From contig NZ_JAERJD010000007.1 in the NCBI RefSeq assembly GCF_018257795.1, positions 62,001-126,000 on the forward strand: a stretch of 64,000 nt of DNA. The letters run 5' to 3'. The stretch is from Citrobacter sp. JGM124. GTDB lineage: Bacteria; Pseudomonadota; Gammaproteobacteria; Enterobacterales; Enterobacteriaceae. Every line of letters starts with the position of its first letter. The first letter of the stretch is position 1. Positions 9,945 to 21,122 of the stretch are shown piece after piece. A model generated the notes under the pieces. It made no database searches, was not told the DNA's origin, and was given only the letters and a program-made list of their open reading frames with translations. The translations under genes were made by a program, and so were the position numbers.

Positions 9945-9980
9945 ATAAGCGGAAAAACTGACGTTTTTCCGCTTATTTTT
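9945..9980. terminator. Bidirectional terminator between bcp and perM
   Basis: A perfect 14-base stem (ATAAGCGGAAAAAC with its complement), loop TGAC, is followed by a T-run on the plus strand. It separates the convergent bcp and perM genes. Confidence 0.9.
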
Positions 9981-9988
9981 CCCGAGTG

Positions 9989-11068
9989 TCAGGGCAAAAC
10001 AGTGTCATCATCATTGGGGCCTGTATCATTAGGCCAGGCATAAACCACCGCTTTTACTAAGGTGGCAAGAGGAATGGCGAAGAACACCCCCCAGAATCCC
10101 CAAAAACCGCCAAAAATCACCACTGACAAAATAATCACTAACGGGTGCAGGTTTACCGCTTCAGAGAACAGTACTGGAACCAGAACATTGCCGTCCAGGG
10201 CCTGAATGATCAGATAAACCGCCAGTAGCGTCCAGAACTCTGGCCCATGACCGAACTGGAATAAAGCAATAAACACCACCGGGATAGTGACCACAAATGC
10301 CCCGATATAGGGGATAAGCACAGAGAACCCCACCAGAACGGCCAGCAGTAACGAATAATTTAATCCGAAGACAATAAAGCCCAGATAGGTGGCCACACCA
10401 ACCACCACCATCTCCAGCACTTTTCCGCGAATATAGTTGGTAACCTGCTGATTCATTTCAACCCAGACTTGTTCTGCCAGGGTACGGTTACGGGGCAAAA
10501 TACCGCGCACAGCACGCAGCATCTGCTCTTTATCTTTAAGAAGAAAGAAAACCATCAACGGCACCAGTATCAAATAGATAGCCAGCGTTAAGAGCCCTAC
10601 CAGTGATGCCAGAGACACCTTCAGAACCTGATCCCCGACCCCCATCATGCGAGAACGCATATTTTCCGTCATCGCATCAAAGACCCCGACATCGACTAAA
10701 GTCGGATAACGTTGAGGTAAAGTAGAAGCATAATCCGTCAGTCGATTCAGCATTACAGGTAAATCGCGAATCAGATAAACACCTTGCTGGGAAGCGAGGG
10801 GGGCCACCACCAAAACGAGTAACAACAAAATGCCAACGAAAAAAATCAGCACAATACTGGCGGCCCAGGTTCGTGAACACCCCAGGCGTTCGAGTCTTGC
10901 TGTTGGCCATTCAAGCAGATAAGCCATCACAAGCGCGACCAGCAAGGGAGCAAGAATTCCATGGAAGAAAAACAGGATGCCAAATCCCACCAACAGAATA
11001 ACCAGCAGAGCGATGGCTTCCGGGTCACTAAAACGGCGGCGGTACCACTGTAACAACATACCTAACAT
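9989..11068 (-). CDS. perM: AI-2E family transporter-like permease PerM
   Basis: A 359-residue inner-membrane protein of the AI-2 exporter family (PF01594) with about eight transmembrane segments. It matches E. coli PerM (YfgO) over its full length, including PLMVFFLLKDKEQML and the C-terminal FGGFWGFWGVFFAIPLATLVKA. The substrate is not established. The start MLGMLLQWYRRRFSDPEA (11068) is chosen because it matches E. coli and has AGGATG upstream. It is divergent from bepA. Confidence 0.92.
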   Translation of the reverse strand: MLGMLLQWYRRRFSDPEAIALLVILLVGFGILFFFHGILAPLLVALVMAYLLEWPTARLERLGCSRTWAASIVLIFFVGILLLLVLVVAPLASQQGVYLIRDLPVMLNRLTDYASTLPQRYPTLVDVGVFDAMTENMRSRMMGVGDQVLKVSLASLVGLLTLAIYLILVPLMVFFLLKDKEQMLRAVRGILPRNRTLAEQVWVEMNQQVTNYIRGKVLEMVVVGVATYLGFIVFGLNYSLLLAVLVGFSVLIPYIGAFVVTIPVVFIALFQFGHGPEFWTLLAVYLIIQALDGNVLVPVLFSEAVNLHPLVIILSVVIFGGFWGFWGVFFAIPLATLVKAVVYAWPNDTGPNDDDTVLP

Positions 11069-11318
11069 ACAAACATCCTGAACCTGCATTGTGGGCATGA
11101 ATTGTAACTAATTGGAACAGAAAAGACTTTGCTTTTTACGCTGCAATACAACAACTCACATAATCCCCCCTATACTTGAGGAGATTCTCTCTTCTGGACG
11201 ATCCTGAAGCTGATACAATGACATTGCCAGCGCAACGGGATAAAGTTGCTGTCTGGCAGGCAAATTCATTATTCTGTTTACTCGTCGCACTCGACATCGA
11301 CTCTACAGGAAAGCAGTT

Positions 11319-12782
11319 ATGATCAGGCCATTGAAAAAGCAACTGATTACCGCGCTGATGTTCGCATTACTGACAGGAAGTCTGCCTGCGACTGCAGACG
11401 ATACAATGAACCAACTGCCTGACATAGGTACTACGGCCGGGAGTACGCTTTCTATTGGCCAAGAGATGCAGATGGGCGACTTCTATGTGCGTCAGTTACG
11501 TGGCAGTGCACCACTCATTAATGATCCGTTACTGAACCAGTATATTAATGCGCTGGGACTACGGCTGGTCAGCCATGCTGACTCAGTCAAGACCCCTTTT
11601 CATTTCTATTTAATCAATAACGATGATATTAATGCCTTCGCCTTCTTTGGCGGTAATGTGGTCCTGCACTCAGCACTTTTTCGCTATGCTGATACGGAGA
11701 GTCAGCTCGCTTCAGTCATGGCGCATGAAATATCCCACGTTACCCAGCGTCACTTGGCGCGAGCCATGGAAGATCAAAAAAAGAATGCGCCCCTCACTTG
11801 GGCCGGTGCACTCGGTTCTGTCCTGCTAGCGATGGCAAACCCTTCTGCTGGAATGGCGGCACTTTCCGGAACCCTGGCGGGGACTCAGCAAGGCATAATT
11901 AGTTTTACCCAGCAAAATGAACAAGAAGCCGACCGGATTGGGCTACAGGTGTTACAACGTTCGGGTTTTGATCCCCAGGCCATGCCAAGCTTCTTTGAAA
12001 AACTACTGGATCAATCCCGCTACTCTACCCGCCCGCCAGAGATGCTGCTAACTCACCCATTACCTGAAAGTCGCCTTTCTGATGCCCGTAACCGGGCTAA
12101 TCAAATGCGTCCGGTGGTCGTACAGTCGTCCGAGAATTTTTACCTGGCTAAAGCCCGCGTATTGGGAATGTATAATACTGGCCGTAACCAGTTGACCGAT
12201 GACCTCCTGGATAGCTGGTCAAAGGGGAATATTCGTGAACAGAACGCCGCACGCTACGCCAGGGCCCTTCAGGCGATGCAGGCAAAGAAATGGGATGAAG
12301 CACGTAATTTTCTGCATCCTCTGATTACAGCACAGCCTGCTAACCCCTGGTTTCTCGACCTGGCCACCGATATCGATTTAGGCCAGAAACGCAATAACGA
12401 TGCCATTAATCGATTAAAAAATGCCCCTGGACTGAAAAATAGCCCGGTGCTGCAAATTAACCTTGCCAATGCCTATCTTGAGAACAGTCAGCCGGCAGAG
12501 GCTGTGACGATCCTCAATCGTTACACCTTTGCCCATCCTGATGATCCTAATGGCTGGGATCTACTGGCACAGGCACAAGCCACGTCAGGCAACAGGGATC
12601 AGGAATTGGCCGCCAGGGCTGAGTTACTGGCAATTAATGGTCGTCTTGATCAAGCCATCTCACTACTGAGCAGTGCCAGTAGCCAGGTTAAATTGGGGAG
12701 CCTGCAGCAAGCCCGTTATGACGCGCGTATTGATCAGCTGCGTCAATTAGAACAACGATTTAAACCTTATTCTAAGATGTAA
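11319..12782 (+). CDS. bepA: Periplasmic chaperone/metalloprotease BepA
   Basis: A 487-residue periplasmic M48 protease and chaperone that promotes LptD maturation and degrades stalled outer-membrane proteins. An N-terminal signal peptide ends near ATA-DDTM. The zinc motif H136-EISH-140 ([12 protein letters not shown]) and the third ligand E201 (NEQEADRIG) are intact. A TPR domain occupies the C-terminal half. Length is the same as in E. coli. arsC follows after 10 bases and is probably in the same operon. Confidence 0.96.
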   Translation: MIRPLKKQLITALMFALLTGSLPATADDTMNQLPDIGTTAGSTLSIGQEMQMGDFYVRQLRGSAPLINDPLLNQYINALGLRLVSHADSVKTPFHFYLINNDDINAFAFFGGNVVLHSALFRYADTESQLASVMAHEISHVTQRHLARAMEDQKKNAPLTWAGALGSVLLAMANPSAGMAALSGTLAGTQQGIISFTQQNEQEADRIGLQVLQRSGFDPQAMPSFFEKLLDQSRYSTRPPEMLLTHPLPESRLSDARNRANQMRPVVVQSSENFYLAKARVLGMYNTGRNQLTDDLLDSWSKGNIREQNAARYARALQAMQAKKWDEARNFLHPLITAQPANPWFLDLATDIDLGQKRNNDAINRLKNAPGLKNSPVLQINLANAYLENSQPAEAVTILNRYTFAHPDDPNGWDLLAQAQATSGNRDQELAARAELLAINGRLDQAISLLSSASSQVKLGSLQQARYDARIDQLRQLEQRFKPYSKM

Positions 12783-12792
12783 TGGAGTTTTT

Positions 12793-13155
12793 ATGTCCAC
12801 TATTGTTACCCTTTATCATAACCCGCGTTGCTCAAAGAGCCGCGAAACGCTGACGTTGTTACAAGAGTCAGGGGTAAGTGTCGCCATAATACGCTACCTG
12901 GAAACGCCCCCTGATGCCGCGACGTTAAAACACTTACTGGAAATGCTCAGTTTTACTGACGCTCGCCAGCTCATGCGCCGTAAAGAGACGCTCTACACCA
13001 CATTGCAGCTTGATAATCCGGCACTTAGCCAGGATGAACTGCTCCAGACCATGGTGGAAAACCCGATTTTAATCGAACGCCCTATCGCTGTTGCCCAGGG
13101 CAGAGCACGCATCGGCCGCCCACCAGAGCAGGTTCTGGAAATTATTGGAGGCTAA
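12793..13155 (+). CDS. arsC: ArsC-family glutaredoxin-dependent reductase (YfgD type)
   Basis: A 120-residue member of the glutaredoxin-dependent arsenate reductase family, with the active-site Cys in HNPRCSKSRETL and the RPI motif (LIERPIAV) that helps bind the oxyanion. The neighbour is bepA, as for E. coli YfgD, rather than arsenic-resistance genes. So the true substrate is uncertain and a dedicated arsenic role should not be assumed. Confidence 0.9.
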   Translation: MSTIVTLYHNPRCSKSRETLTLLQESGVSVAIIRYLETPPDAATLKHLLEMLSFTDARQLMRRKETLYTTLQLDNPALSQDELLQTMVENPILIERPIAVAQGRARIGRPPEQVLEIIGG

Positions 13156-13159
13156 TATC

Positions 13160-13189
13160 AAACAAGGAAGCTCACTGGCTTCCTTGTTT
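13160..13189. terminator. Bidirectional terminator between arsC and opgB
   Basis: A perfect 12-base stem, AAACAAGGAAGC / GCTTCCTTGTTT, lies in the short gap between the convergent arsC and opgB. Confidence 0.85.
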
Positions 13190-13211
13190 CACATTGGCGT
13201 AAGAGATTAAA

Positions 13212-15500
13212 TTACTCTCCGGGTTCAATCCTAATACTCTGGATACCAATCCCTAATTTGCGCGGGTCGTGCCCTAAAATATTACCCTCATTCGATAGCT
13301 CCGGTGTGGGTGGGCTAATCGTCAACCGATTACTGCCCTCAGGATTATCAAACTGCAATGTGACGTCTGAAAGCTCACTGCCCAGCATGATATGCTGTTG
13401 CTCATCCCCCACGCTCACCACTATAGGCTTATCAATATTCGTCCCAAAAGCTTTCGCTGTTATTTTCAGAGCAAAATGTGGCGGGAGTGGTTGCTGGTAT
13501 TCAATAGTAACATCTGGCGCTAAATTGGCGTTTGACCAGCGGCCCCAGGCTTCCTGCCGTGATATCCCATTAAATGCCTTCACACTCTCCGGAGCCCCGG
13601 GAATGTTAAACAGAAAATCCGGTGAGGGGTAACGAATGTTGTTATCTTCGATTTTCAGCTGCTCGACATTGTGCTTAAAGTGCCCCGGATCAGCAGACTG
13701 CTGGCTCCAGGACACGTTTATCACCTCTTGCGGGGCTTGCAGCAGATTCACCGTCGGCACACCATCCAGCTGCCCTTGAGCGACACAAAGCGCGTCAGAC
13801 AGTTCCAGCTCTGGCTTCCAAAGGCGCGCCATTTTAAAACACTTGTCGACCCAGATAAATTTATCCTCAGCTTTGAACCCCGCCAACTGGTAGCGCAGAG
13901 GGGCTGAGTACTCACTTTCCGGTAATGGCTCTATTTTATCTTTACCGACTTTCAACAACATAGGTAAGCGAAAATTCGCCCCGGAATAGCTAAAGGTATT
14001 GTGGTTCTGGTCAACAGTGAATGCATCGATGGTTTTAGGGAAATTCCACAGATCAATAATGTCAGGCTTCCACTCCATTATTTTCTCTTTCATATTCAAA
14101 AAAATATAAGAAAGAGACTCGGCAGAAAGACTACTTCTTCCCAACCCAATAGCACTCCCACCCCCCAGAATATCCAGCACCGTAGCCCCGTTATCCATCG
14201 GGTTACGTTTCATGTCATTGATTTCTGCTTTAGGGGCATTGCCCGGCAGGACAAAGAATAAATTTTTTCTTTCCTGTGGCGTGAGATATTTATAAGCACT
14301 GTTATTCATTGCCAAATGATCGGATGACACCACAATCAGCGTCTGATCGAAATAAGGCGAAGCTTTAATTTTCTCAATTAACGCGGCAATGTGTTCCTGG
14401 CTACAAGTGACGGCACTGAAGGTTTTATTCTCTTTTCCATCATGGCTATAGCTACGACGTTTACAGGTTCGGGAAACAAAGCCATCCGGATGATGGGTGT
14501 CCACCGTTAACGTAAAGAGAGAAAAACGCTCCCCTTTTTCGGACAGCTCAATAAATTTCTTATATACCTCATTCAACACGGTATCGTCATAAAAGCCCCA
14601 GTTATTGCGATAAGCGGGATCATCAACGACGTTTTTAAGCTCCTGTGCACCATAGCTATAGTCAAAACCATGGGAAGAGAGAAACACATCCTTCCCGGCG
14701 AAACGCAAATCCGCGCCCTGAATAAAGTAGTTCTTATAGCCGGAGGCTTTCAGGATATCCCCGAGGCAGATGTTTTTAGGGAAAAAACTCGACATGGATG
14801 CTGAAGAGTTACCCTCAAACGGCGCAAACAACGGAATACCACACTGAGAGGCCACCATACCGGCAATGGTATAATCCATACCGGGTAACTGGTCAGTGTG
14901 ACTGAAATCGAGAGCAGAATGCCTCACGGCATTTAATTCTGGAGTCAATGCCGGGAAGACACGGTCATCAAAGTAGGTACGTTCAAGGCTCTCGGCGTAA
15001 ATATAGACCAGGTTCAGTTTGGGATTTTTGATGACTTCCTGTGGCACCTGATAATACGTTGAAAAATCAGAGTCATCATGAGGTTTTTGTGACGTAATTA
15101 ATGATTTGACCTGCTGATAAGCAGGTGCGGTATTCACAGACAGTAGCACCAATACTAAGGCTAACAGGCTATAACCTAAGTGGTGGGGCCGATTTTTGCC
15201 ACGTAAAATCCATGCCAACCCGCCCACAATCACTATCAGGCCGACAGCAATACCCAGTCCGGGCAAAATATACTTCCCGACCCCTGCCCCCGTCATGCTA
15301 CTGGTCAGCGTGTATAACACCGCGTCATTAATACCTTCGCCAGTGAAATAATCACTCGCGATAAACGTAATATTGAGAACAATAAACAGGCAGGCGATCA
15401 GCAAAATAACGGTAAACCAACCGACATTCCGCCCGGCTTTTATTGAGTACAATCCAATAGCTGCACAAAAAAGAACAATTGATAGCAATCCTAACAACAT
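13212..15500 (-). CDS. opgB: Phosphoglycerol transferase OpgB (MdoB)
   Basis: A 762-residue inner-membrane enzyme that transfers sn-1-phosphoglycerol from phosphatidylglycerol to osmoregulated periplasmic glucans. Three to four N-terminal membrane helices precede a large periplasmic LTA-synthase-like sulfatase/alkaline phosphatase-fold domain. The nucleophile region ([16 protein letters not shown]) and metal-site motifs ([20 protein letters not shown]) are present. A C-terminal extension follows as in E. coli OpgB. The start at 15500 ([11 protein letters not shown]) has GAGGGACGG just before it. In E. coli this gene is far from bepA and ahpC, so its position here is a rearrangement. Confidence 0.94.
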   Translation of the reverse strand: MLLGLLSIVLFCAAIGLYSIKAGRNVGWFTVILLIACLFIVLNITFIASDYFTGEGINDAVLYTLTSSMTGAGVGKYILPGLGIAVGLIVIVGGLAWILRGKNRPHHLGYSLLALVLVLLSVNTAPAYQQVKSLITSQKPHDDSDFSTYYQVPQEVIKNPKLNLVYIYAESLERTYFDDRVFPALTPELNAVRHSALDFSHTDQLPGMDYTIAGMVASQCGIPLFAPFEGNSSASMSSFFPKNICLGDILKASGYKNYFIQGADLRFAGKDVFLSSHGFDYSYGAQELKNVVDDPAYRNNWGFYDDTVLNEVYKKFIELSEKGERFSLFTLTVDTHHPDGFVSRTCKRRSYSHDGKENKTFSAVTCSQEHIAALIEKIKASPYFDQTLIVVSSDHLAMNNSAYKYLTPQERKNLFFVLPGNAPKAEINDMKRNPMDNGATVLDILGGGSAIGLGRSSLSAESLSYIFLNMKEKIMEWKPDIIDLWNFPKTIDAFTVDQNHNTFSYSGANFRLPMLLKVGKDKIEPLPESEYSAPLRYQLAGFKAEDKFIWVDKCFKMARLWKPELELSDALCVAQGQLDGVPTVNLLQAPQEVINVSWSQQSADPGHFKHNVEQLKIEDNNIRYPSPDFLFNIPGAPESVKAFNGISRQEAWGRWSNANLAPDVTIEYQQPLPPHFALKITAKAFGTNIDKPIVVSVGDEQQHIMLGSELSDVTLQFDNPEGSNRLTISPPTPELSNEGNILGHDPRKLGIGIQSIRIEPGE

Positions 15501-15772
15501 CCGTCCCTCAAAAATCGCGCAACCTGGCGCAGTATCATAATCCCGCGCCAATTTAACTCTGCTGTCATTTTACTGCAATTTTCATGACATAAATTTAGGT
15601 ATTATTACTCAAAAAATACGAATCCCCTCTCCTTTAGCCAGATTTCCCCCCTGTTTATGCCAGTGGTCATGACGTTGTTAGGTAATGCCTCTCAATTCGA
15701 TACAGCGTACCCATTAGAGGGAAAGCCTCATTCCGGGTATCTTGGCTCCATCGCAAAACGGAGGATGTACAC

Positions 15773-16336
15773 ATGTCTTTAATCAATACCAAAATCAAAC
15801 CATTCAAAAACACTGCCTTTAAAAAAGGTGAATTCATCGACGTGACTGAGAAAGACGTCGAAGGTCGCTGGAGTGTGTTCTTCTTCTACCCAGCTGATTT
15901 CACCTTTGTTTGCCCGACTGAGCTGGGTGATGTAGCTGACCACTATGAAGAATTCCAGAAGCTGGGGGTTGATATCTATTCCGTTTCAACCGATACCCAC
16001 TTCACGCATAAAGCCTGGCATGGTAGCTCTGAGACTATCGCAAAAATTGACTACGCCATGATTGGTGACCCGACAGGTGCCCTGACCCGTAATTTTGAAA
16101 ACATGCGTGAAGATCAAGGCCTGGCTGACCGTGGTACCTTTATCGTTGACCCTGAAGGCATTATTCAGGCTATCGAAGTCACCGCGGAAGGCATTGGTCG
16201 TGATGCGGCTGACCTGTTACGTAAAGTGAAAGCAGCACAGTACGTTGCCAGCCACCCTGGTGAAGTATGCCCGGCCAAATGGAAAGAAGGTGAGGCCACC
16301 CTGGCCCCGTCCCTGGACTTGGTTGGTAAAATCTAA
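15773..16336 (+). CDS. ahpC: Alkyl hydroperoxide reductase subunit AhpC
   Basis: A 187-residue typical 2-Cys peroxiredoxin, the peroxidase half of the main NADH-dependent scavenger of hydrogen peroxide. Peroxidatic C47 ([12 protein letters not shown]) and resolving Cys (GEVCPAKW) are present. A strong Shine-Dalgarno (GGAGGA) lies 8 bases before the ATG. OxyR control is expected from E. coli, but I did not identify an operator with confidence. ahpF follows after 216 bases containing three hairpins. Confidence 0.97.
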   Translation: MSLINTKIKPFKNTAFKKGEFIDVTEKDVEGRWSVFFFYPADFTFVCPTELGDVADHYEEFQKLGVDIYSVSTDTHFTHKAWHGSSETIAKIDYAMIGDPTGALTRNFENMREDQGLADRGTFIVDPEGIIQAIEVTAEGIGRDAADLLRKVKAAQYVASHPGEVCPAKWKEGEATLAPSLDLVGKI

Positions 16337-16355
16337 CCGTCCTGCCTGCAGGTGA

Positions 16356-16385
16356 GATTGTCGGTTGCCTCAGCAACCGACAATC
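16356..16385 (+). repeat. Hairpin 1 in the ahpC-ahpF spacer
   Basis: A perfect 13-base stem (GATTGTCGGTTGC with its complement) and a CTCA loop begin 20 bases after the ahpC stop. There is no T-run, so it is not a classical terminator. It could protect the 3' end of the ahpC message or reduce read-through. Confidence 0.7.
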
Positions 16386-16392
16386 CGGCTCC

Positions 16393-16427
16393 CCATAAGG
16401 GAAAAGAGCAGGATTTTTCCCTTATGG
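16393..16427 (+). repeat. Hairpin 2 in the ahpC-ahpF spacer
   Basis: A perfect 13-base stem (CCATAAGGGAAAA with its complement) has a 9-base loop and lies just downstream of hairpin 1. There is no U-run after the stem. The stem itself ends in U-rich pairs. Confidence 0.65.
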
Positions 16428-16512
16428 CAGTTACTGCCAAATATCAACCACCTGATGTTCCTGACCCATTTAAATGGCCTCTGAACCCTGTCTTTTATTC
16501 AGAGGCGGACCC

Positions 16513-16528
16513 CAGTCCATATGGACTG
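16513..16528. repeat. 16-bp palindrome before ahpF
   Basis: The perfect palindrome CAGTCCATATGGACTG lies 25 bases before the ahpF start. It is a possible third hairpin or a dimeric protein-binding site. No known operator was recognised. Confidence 0.5.
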
Positions 16529-16552
16529 CCCTGGCCATTAAGGAGATTTTTA

Positions 16553-18133
16553 ATGCTCGATACCACTATGAAGAACCAGCTCAAGGCCTACCTTGAAAAA
16601 CTGACTAAACCCGTTGAATTAATTGCCACCCTGGATGACGGTGCGAAATCATCAGAAGTAAAAACATTACTGAATGAGATTGCCGAGCTATCAGAAAAAG
16701 TCTCCTTTAGCATCGATAATACTCTGGACGTTCGTAAACCGTCATTTTTGATCACTAACCCAGGATCAAATCAAGGGCCACGCTTTGCCGGCTCTCCTCT
16801 GGGCCATGAGTTCACATCTCTGGTGCTGGCACTGTTACAGATGGGGGGACACCCTTCCAAAGCCTCCATTGAGGTACTGGAACAAATTCGCGCCATTGAA
16901 GGGGATTTCCATTTTGAAACCTATTACTCACTCACCTGTCATAACTGTCCCGATGTGGTTCAGGCCCTGAACCTGATGGCCGTGTTAAACCCTCGAATCA
17001 CTCACACCGCCATTGATGGCGGCGTGTTCCAGAATGAGATCCAGGAACGCAATGTCATGGGCGTGCCGGCAGTTTATCTGAACGGATCAAGCTTTGGACA
17101 AGGGCGTATGACTCTTGAAGAGATCGTCAGCAAAATTGATACTGGCGCTGAAAAACGTCAGGCTGAGGCCCTTAATGCCCGTGCACCTTATGAAGTATTT
17201 ATCGTCGGTAGTGGGCCTGCAGGTGCCGCTGCTGCCATTTACGCGGCTCGTAAAGGCATTCGTACGGGTTTGATGGGGGAGCGTTTTGGGGGACAAGTAC
17301 TGGATACCGTGGATATTGAAAACTATATCTCTGTAGCCAAAACTGAAGGCCAAAAACTGGCTGGCGCACTGAAAGTCCATGTTGATGAGTACGATATTGA
17401 TGTTATTGACAGTCAGAGCGCCCGCACGCTAATCCCGGCAGACGTTGAGGGAGGGCTGCACCAGTTGGTTACCGCATCAGGGGCCACCTTAAAAGCACGT
17501 TCAATCATCATCGCAACCGGAGCCAAATGGCGAAATATGAATGTTCCGGGGGAAGAACAGTACCGCACCAAAGGGGTTACCTACTGCCCGCACTGTGACG
17601 GTCCATTATTTAAAGGTAAACGCGTGGCCGTGATCGGCGGGGGGAATTCAGGGGTTGAGGCGGCTATTGACCTTGCGGGTCTGGTTGAACATGTCACTTT
17701 GCTGGAATTTGCGCCAGAAATGAAAGCCGACAAAGTGCTACAGGATAAGGTTCGCAGCCTGAAAAATGTCGACATCATTGTTAATGCCCAGACTCAGGAA
17801 GTTAAAGGCGATGGCAGTAAAGTAACAGGTTTGCAGTATCAGGACCGCGTGACAGGCCACAGCCAGGATATACCGCTGGCAGGTATTTTTGTACAGATAG
17901 GTCTGTTACCGAATACCCAGTGGCTGGATGGTGTAGTGGAACGCAATTCTGTGGGTGAGATTGTGATTGATACTAAAGGGGAAACCAGTGTTAAAGGTAT
18001 TTTTGCCGCCGGTGATTGTACCACTGTCCCTTACAAACAGATCATTATCGCCACGGGAGAAGGGGCAAAAGCGTCCCTGAGTGCATTTGATTACTTAATT
18101 CGCACCCCGGTTGCGGTAGAAAAGGCCGCCTGA
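16553..18133 (+). CDS. ahpF: Alkyl hydroperoxide reductase subunit AhpF
   Basis: A 526-residue flavoprotein that passes electrons from NADH through FAD to AhpC. It has an N-terminal double thioredoxin-fold domain with its own CxxC (TCHNCPDV), an FAD-binding motif ([18 protein letters not shown]), a thioredoxin-reductase-like CPHCD disulfide and an NAD-binding [10 protein letters not shown]. The ATG at 16553 is chosen over an upstream frame because AAGGAG precedes it and the protein then aligns with E. coli AhpF. Confidence 0.97.
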   Translation: MLDTTMKNQLKAYLEKLTKPVELIATLDDGAKSSEVKTLLNEIAELSEKVSFSIDNTLDVRKPSFLITNPGSNQGPRFAGSPLGHEFTSLVLALLQMGGHPSKASIEVLEQIRAIEGDFHFETYYSLTCHNCPDVVQALNLMAVLNPRITHTAIDGGVFQNEIQERNVMGVPAVYLNGSSFGQGRMTLEEIVSKIDTGAEKRQAEALNARAPYEVFIVGSGPAGAAAAIYAARKGIRTGLMGERFGGQVLDTVDIENYISVAKTEGQKLAGALKVHVDEYDIDVIDSQSARTLIPADVEGGLHQLVTASGATLKARSIIIATGAKWRNMNVPGEEQYRTKGVTYCPHCDGPLFKGKRVAVIGGGNSGVEAAIDLAGLVEHVTLLEFAPEMKADKVLQDKVRSLKNVDIIVNAQTQEVKGDGSKVTGLQYQDRVTGHSQDIPLAGIFVQIGLLPNTQWLDGVVERNSVGEIVIDTKGETSVKGIFAAGDCTTVPYKQIIIATGEGAKASLSAFDYLIRTPVAVEKAA

Positions 18134-18153
18134 TAGCCTGAATCCTGAAACGT

Positions 18154-18185
18154 AAAAAAAAGCGGCATTAATGCCGCTTTTTTTA
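18154..18185. terminator. Bidirectional terminator between ahpF and cysS
   Basis: The long palindrome AAGCGGCAT / ATGCCGCTT is flanked by A- and T-runs between the convergent genes. Confidence 0.9.
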
Positions 18186-18207
18186 TTTTAATGGAACTGA
18201 AACAGCG

Positions 18208-19593
18208 TTATTTACGGCGCCAGATGGTGCCTTCCGCGCTGTCTTCTAACACGATGTTCAGCGCGTTCAGACGATCCCGCGCCTGGTCTGCAAGTGCCCA
18301 GTTTTTACTGGCACGGGCTTCAATACGCTGTTGAATCAAAGCTTCAATCTCAGCGACTTCCTCAGTATCAACTTGTGCACCGCTTTGCAGGAACTGTTCT
18401 GGATCTTGTTCCAGCAAGCCCAGGACAGAAGCCAGTTCACGCAGTGCAGAAGCCAGGCCATTTGCGGCTTGTGGATTTTCCACTTTCAGGCGGTTAATTT
18501 CACGCGCCATATCAAACAGCACCGAGTAGGCTTCCGGGGTATTAAAGTCATCATCCATAGCTTCACAGAAACGCGCAACGTAAGCCTCACCACCCGCAGC
18601 GGGAACGCGGTTATCAGTACCACGTAATGCGGTATAGAGGCGGCCCAGCGCAGCACGGGCTTGTTGCAGGTTTTCTTCACAATAGTTGAGCTGGCTACGA
18701 TAGTGCCCTGAAATCAGGAAGTAACGTACCGTTTCCGCATCATAGTGCTTCAGCACATCACGCACAGTAAAGAAATTACCCAGGGATTTTGACATTTTTT
18801 CGCGATCGACCATCACCATACCGGAATGCATCCAGGTATTGACGTAACTCCCACTGTGAGCGCAAGTGGACTGTGCCAGTTCGTTCTCATGGTGGGGGAA
18901 GATCAAATCAGAACCACCACCGTGCAAGTCGAAATGGTTACCCAGCTGTTTACAGTTCATGGCAGAACACTCAATGTGCCAGCCAGGACGCCCCATACCC
19001 CAAGGCGATTGCCAGCTTGGCTCACCGGGTTTGGACATTTTCCATAGCACAAAGTCCATTGGATTACGTTTGGCATCCACCACATCAACACGCGCACCGG
19101 CCTGGAGTTGATCAAGATCCTGGCGCGACAGTACGCCATAATTAGGATCGCTCTCAACAGAGAACAAGACATCCCCATTGTCGGCGACATAAGCATGGCC
19201 TCTATCCAGAAGCTGCTGAACGATTTCGATGATTTCCGGGATATGATTTGTCGCACGAGGTTCACTGTCCGGACGCTGGATGTTCAATGCATCAAAATCT
19301 TTGTGCATCTCAACCACCATACGATCCACCAGGCTCACAAAATTCTCACCATTTTCCTGGGCTCGTTTGATAATTTTGTCATCAATATCGGTGATATTAC
19401 GGACATAAGTCAGTTCATAACCCCGATAACGTAAGTAACGAGCGACCACATCAAAGGAGATAAAAGTCCGTCCATGCCCAATATGACAGAGATCGTAAAC
19501 GGTGATACCACACACGTACATGCCGACTTTCCCGGCATGAATGGGCTTAAATTCCTCTTTTTGGCGCGTCAGGGTATTAAAAATTTTTAACAT
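18208..19593 (-). CDS. cysS: Cysteinyl-tRNA synthetase CysS
   Basis: A 461-residue class I aminoacyl-tRNA synthetase that charges tRNA(Cys). The signature HIGH ([10 protein letters not shown]) and KMSKS ([11 protein letters not shown]) motifs and zinc-binding residues ([21 protein letters not shown]) are present. The start [15 protein letters not shown] (19593) fits the family; longer upstream frames do not. It is divergent from ppiB, as in E. coli. Confidence 0.98.
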   Translation of the reverse strand: MLKIFNTLTRQKEEFKPIHAGKVGMYVCGITVYDLCHIGHGRTFISFDVVARYLRYRGYELTYVRNITDIDDKIIKRAQENGENFVSLVDRMVVEMHKDFDALNIQRPDSEPRATNHIPEIIEIVQQLLDRGHAYVADNGDVLFSVESDPNYGVLSRQDLDQLQAGARVDVVDAKRNPMDFVLWKMSKPGEPSWQSPWGMGRPGWHIECSAMNCKQLGNHFDLHGGGSDLIFPHHENELAQSTCAHSGSYVNTWMHSGMVMVDREKMSKSLGNFFTVRDVLKHYDAETVRYFLISGHYRSQLNYCEENLQQARAALGRLYTALRGTDNRVPAAGGEAYVARFCEAMDDDFNTPEAYSVLFDMAREINRLKVENPQAANGLASALRELASVLGLLEQDPEQFLQSGAQVDTEEVAEIEALIQQRIEARASKNWALADQARDRLNALNIVLEDSAEGTIWRRK

Positions 19594-19768
19594 CTGGAGG
19601 TTCCATATCTGTGTGTGGAAAGGCAATTGCTTATCTTGGCGAAAGATTTTACCCCGAAGCGGCTTGCTTTGCATTACTGACGCGATACTAAGAGTTATGT
19701 TATAAAAGCACACTGATACGACGGCGCAATCTGCCGCAATATCCACTGACACTTATTAGGATATAAAA

Positions 19769-20263
19769 ATGGTCACTTTCCACACTAATCATGGCGATAT
19801 TGTTATTAAAACTTTTGATGACAAGGCCCCCATTACCGTTAAAAACTTCCTCGACTACTGCCGGGAAGGTTTCTATAACAACACCATTTTCCACCGTGTA
19901 ATAAACGGCTTTATGGTCCAGGGCGGCGGTTTTGAGCCGGGTATGCATCAGAAAGCAACCAAAGATACCATTCAGAACGAAGCTAATAACGGCCTGAAAA
20001 ATACCCGCGGTACTCTGGCTATGGCCCGTACCCAGGCACCACACTCTGCCAGTGCACAGTTCTTTATCAACGTGGTTGATAACGACTTTCTGAACTTCAG
20101 CGGCGAAAGCCTGCAAGGCTGGGGCTACTGTGTTTTTGCCGAAGTCGTCGAAGGCATGGACGTGGTTGATAAAATTAAAGGTGTCGCAACAGGCCGCAGT
20201 GGCATGCACCAGGATGTACCAAAAGAAGATGTCATTATTCAAAGCGTGACCGTTAGCGAATAA
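19769..20263 (+). CDS. ppiB: Cytoplasmic peptidyl-prolyl isomerase B (cyclophilin)
   Basis: A 164-residue cyclophilin without signal peptide, so cytoplasmic. Active-site features include [13 protein letters not shown] (catalytic Arg) and [11 protein letters not shown]. It overlaps lpxH by one base (TAATG), which implies translational coupling, as in E. coli. Confidence 0.97.
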   Translation: MVTFHTNHGDIVIKTFDDKAPITVKNFLDYCREGFYNNTIFHRVINGFMVQGGGFEPGMHQKATKDTIQNEANNGLKNTRGTLAMARTQAPHSASAQFFINVVDNDFLNFSGESLQGWGYCVFAEVVEGMDVVDKIKGVATGRSGMHQDVPKEDVIIQSVTVSE

Positions 20264-20985
20264 TGTCCACACTGTTCATTGCAGATTTGCATCTGTGTGA
20301 TGAAGAACCGGCGATAACCGCCGGTTTTATTCATTTTCTCAGCCATCAAGCCGTCAACGCAGACGCACTCTATATTTTGGGTGATCTGTTTGAGAGCTGG
20401 ATTGGCGATGATGATCGCCAGCCACTTCATCAACATATCGCCAGTGCGATTAAAACCCTGGTGGACTCTGGTGTTCCCTGTTATTTCATCCATGGTAATC
20501 GTGATTTTCTGATCGGCAAGGCTTTTGCCAGGGCGAGTGGCATGATTCTGTTACCGGAACTTCAGGTTCTTGATCTGTATGGTCGGAAGATGCTGATTAT
20601 GCATGGGGACACACTCTGTACCGATGACAGCGGTTATCAGGCATTTCGCCAGAAGGTTCACACTCCCTGGATACAAACCCTGTTCCTCACTTTGCCCTTG
20701 TTTATTCGTCGTCATATTGCGGCAAAAATGCGAGCGGGGAGCAAGGCCGCCAACAGCAGTAAATCCCTGACCATTATGGATGTTAATCCACAGGCAGTGA
20801 TAGATGTCCTGACTGAGTATCAGGCACAGTGGTTAATCCACGGTCATACCCATCGTCCGGAAATTCATGAACTGACCGCCAATCAGCAGCCTGCCTTTCG
20901 TTGTGTGTTAGGCGCCTGGCATGAGGAAGGTTCAATGATTAAAGTCACCCCTGAATCCGTTGAACTGATTTCATTTCCTTTTTAA
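20263..20985 (+). CDS. lpxH: UDP-2,3-diacylglucosamine diphosphatase LpxH
   Basis: A 240-residue calcineurin-like phosphoesterase that hydrolyses UDP-2,3-diacylglucosamine to lipid X at the inner face of the cytoplasmic membrane, in lipid A synthesis. Metal-binding motifs ADLHL, GDLFE, GNRDF, MHGDTL and HGHTHRP are in order. The length equals that of E. coli LpxH. Confidence 0.97.
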   Translation: MSTLFIADLHLCDEEPAITAGFIHFLSHQAVNADALYILGDLFESWIGDDDRQPLHQHIASAIKTLVDSGVPCYFIHGNRDFLIGKAFARASGMILLPELQVLDLYGRKMLIMHGDTLCTDDSGYQAFRQKVHTPWIQTLFLTLPLFIRRHIAAKMRAGSKAANSSKSLTIMDVNPQAVIDVLTEYQAQWLIHGHTHRPEIHELTANQQPAFRCVLGAWHEEGSMIKVTPESVELISFPF

Positions 20986-21017
20986 CTAAAATCTCTTTTT
21001 TTGCCGCTTTCGCTCCG

Positions 21018-21033
21018 ACGCAACCGTTTTCCT
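21018..21033 (+). promoter_or_regulatory. Candidate PurR operator upstream of purEK
   Basis: ACGCAACCGTTTTCCT matches the PUR-box consensus (ACGCAAACGTTTTCGT) at 13 to 14 of 16 positions. It lies 90 bases before purE, as the purEK operator does in E. coli. Confidence 0.75.
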
Positions 21034-21122
21034 TCATGAATGTTCATGGTATTCTCTCAACCCTTGTGACCGAATGCGGCGCGTTCGGTGATTTCCGCAC
21101 ACCCACAGGAGTTTTGAGACGC

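Noticed and set aside
11136-11342. Minus-strand frame in the perM-bepA gap
   Set aside because: It overlaps the bepA start and has no ribosome binding site or recognisable sequence; the interval is a divergent promoter region.
16352-16552. 67-residue N-terminal extension of AhpF
   Set aside because: It reads through the hairpins of the spacer and has no match to AhpF. The ATG at 16553 has a strong AAGGAG.
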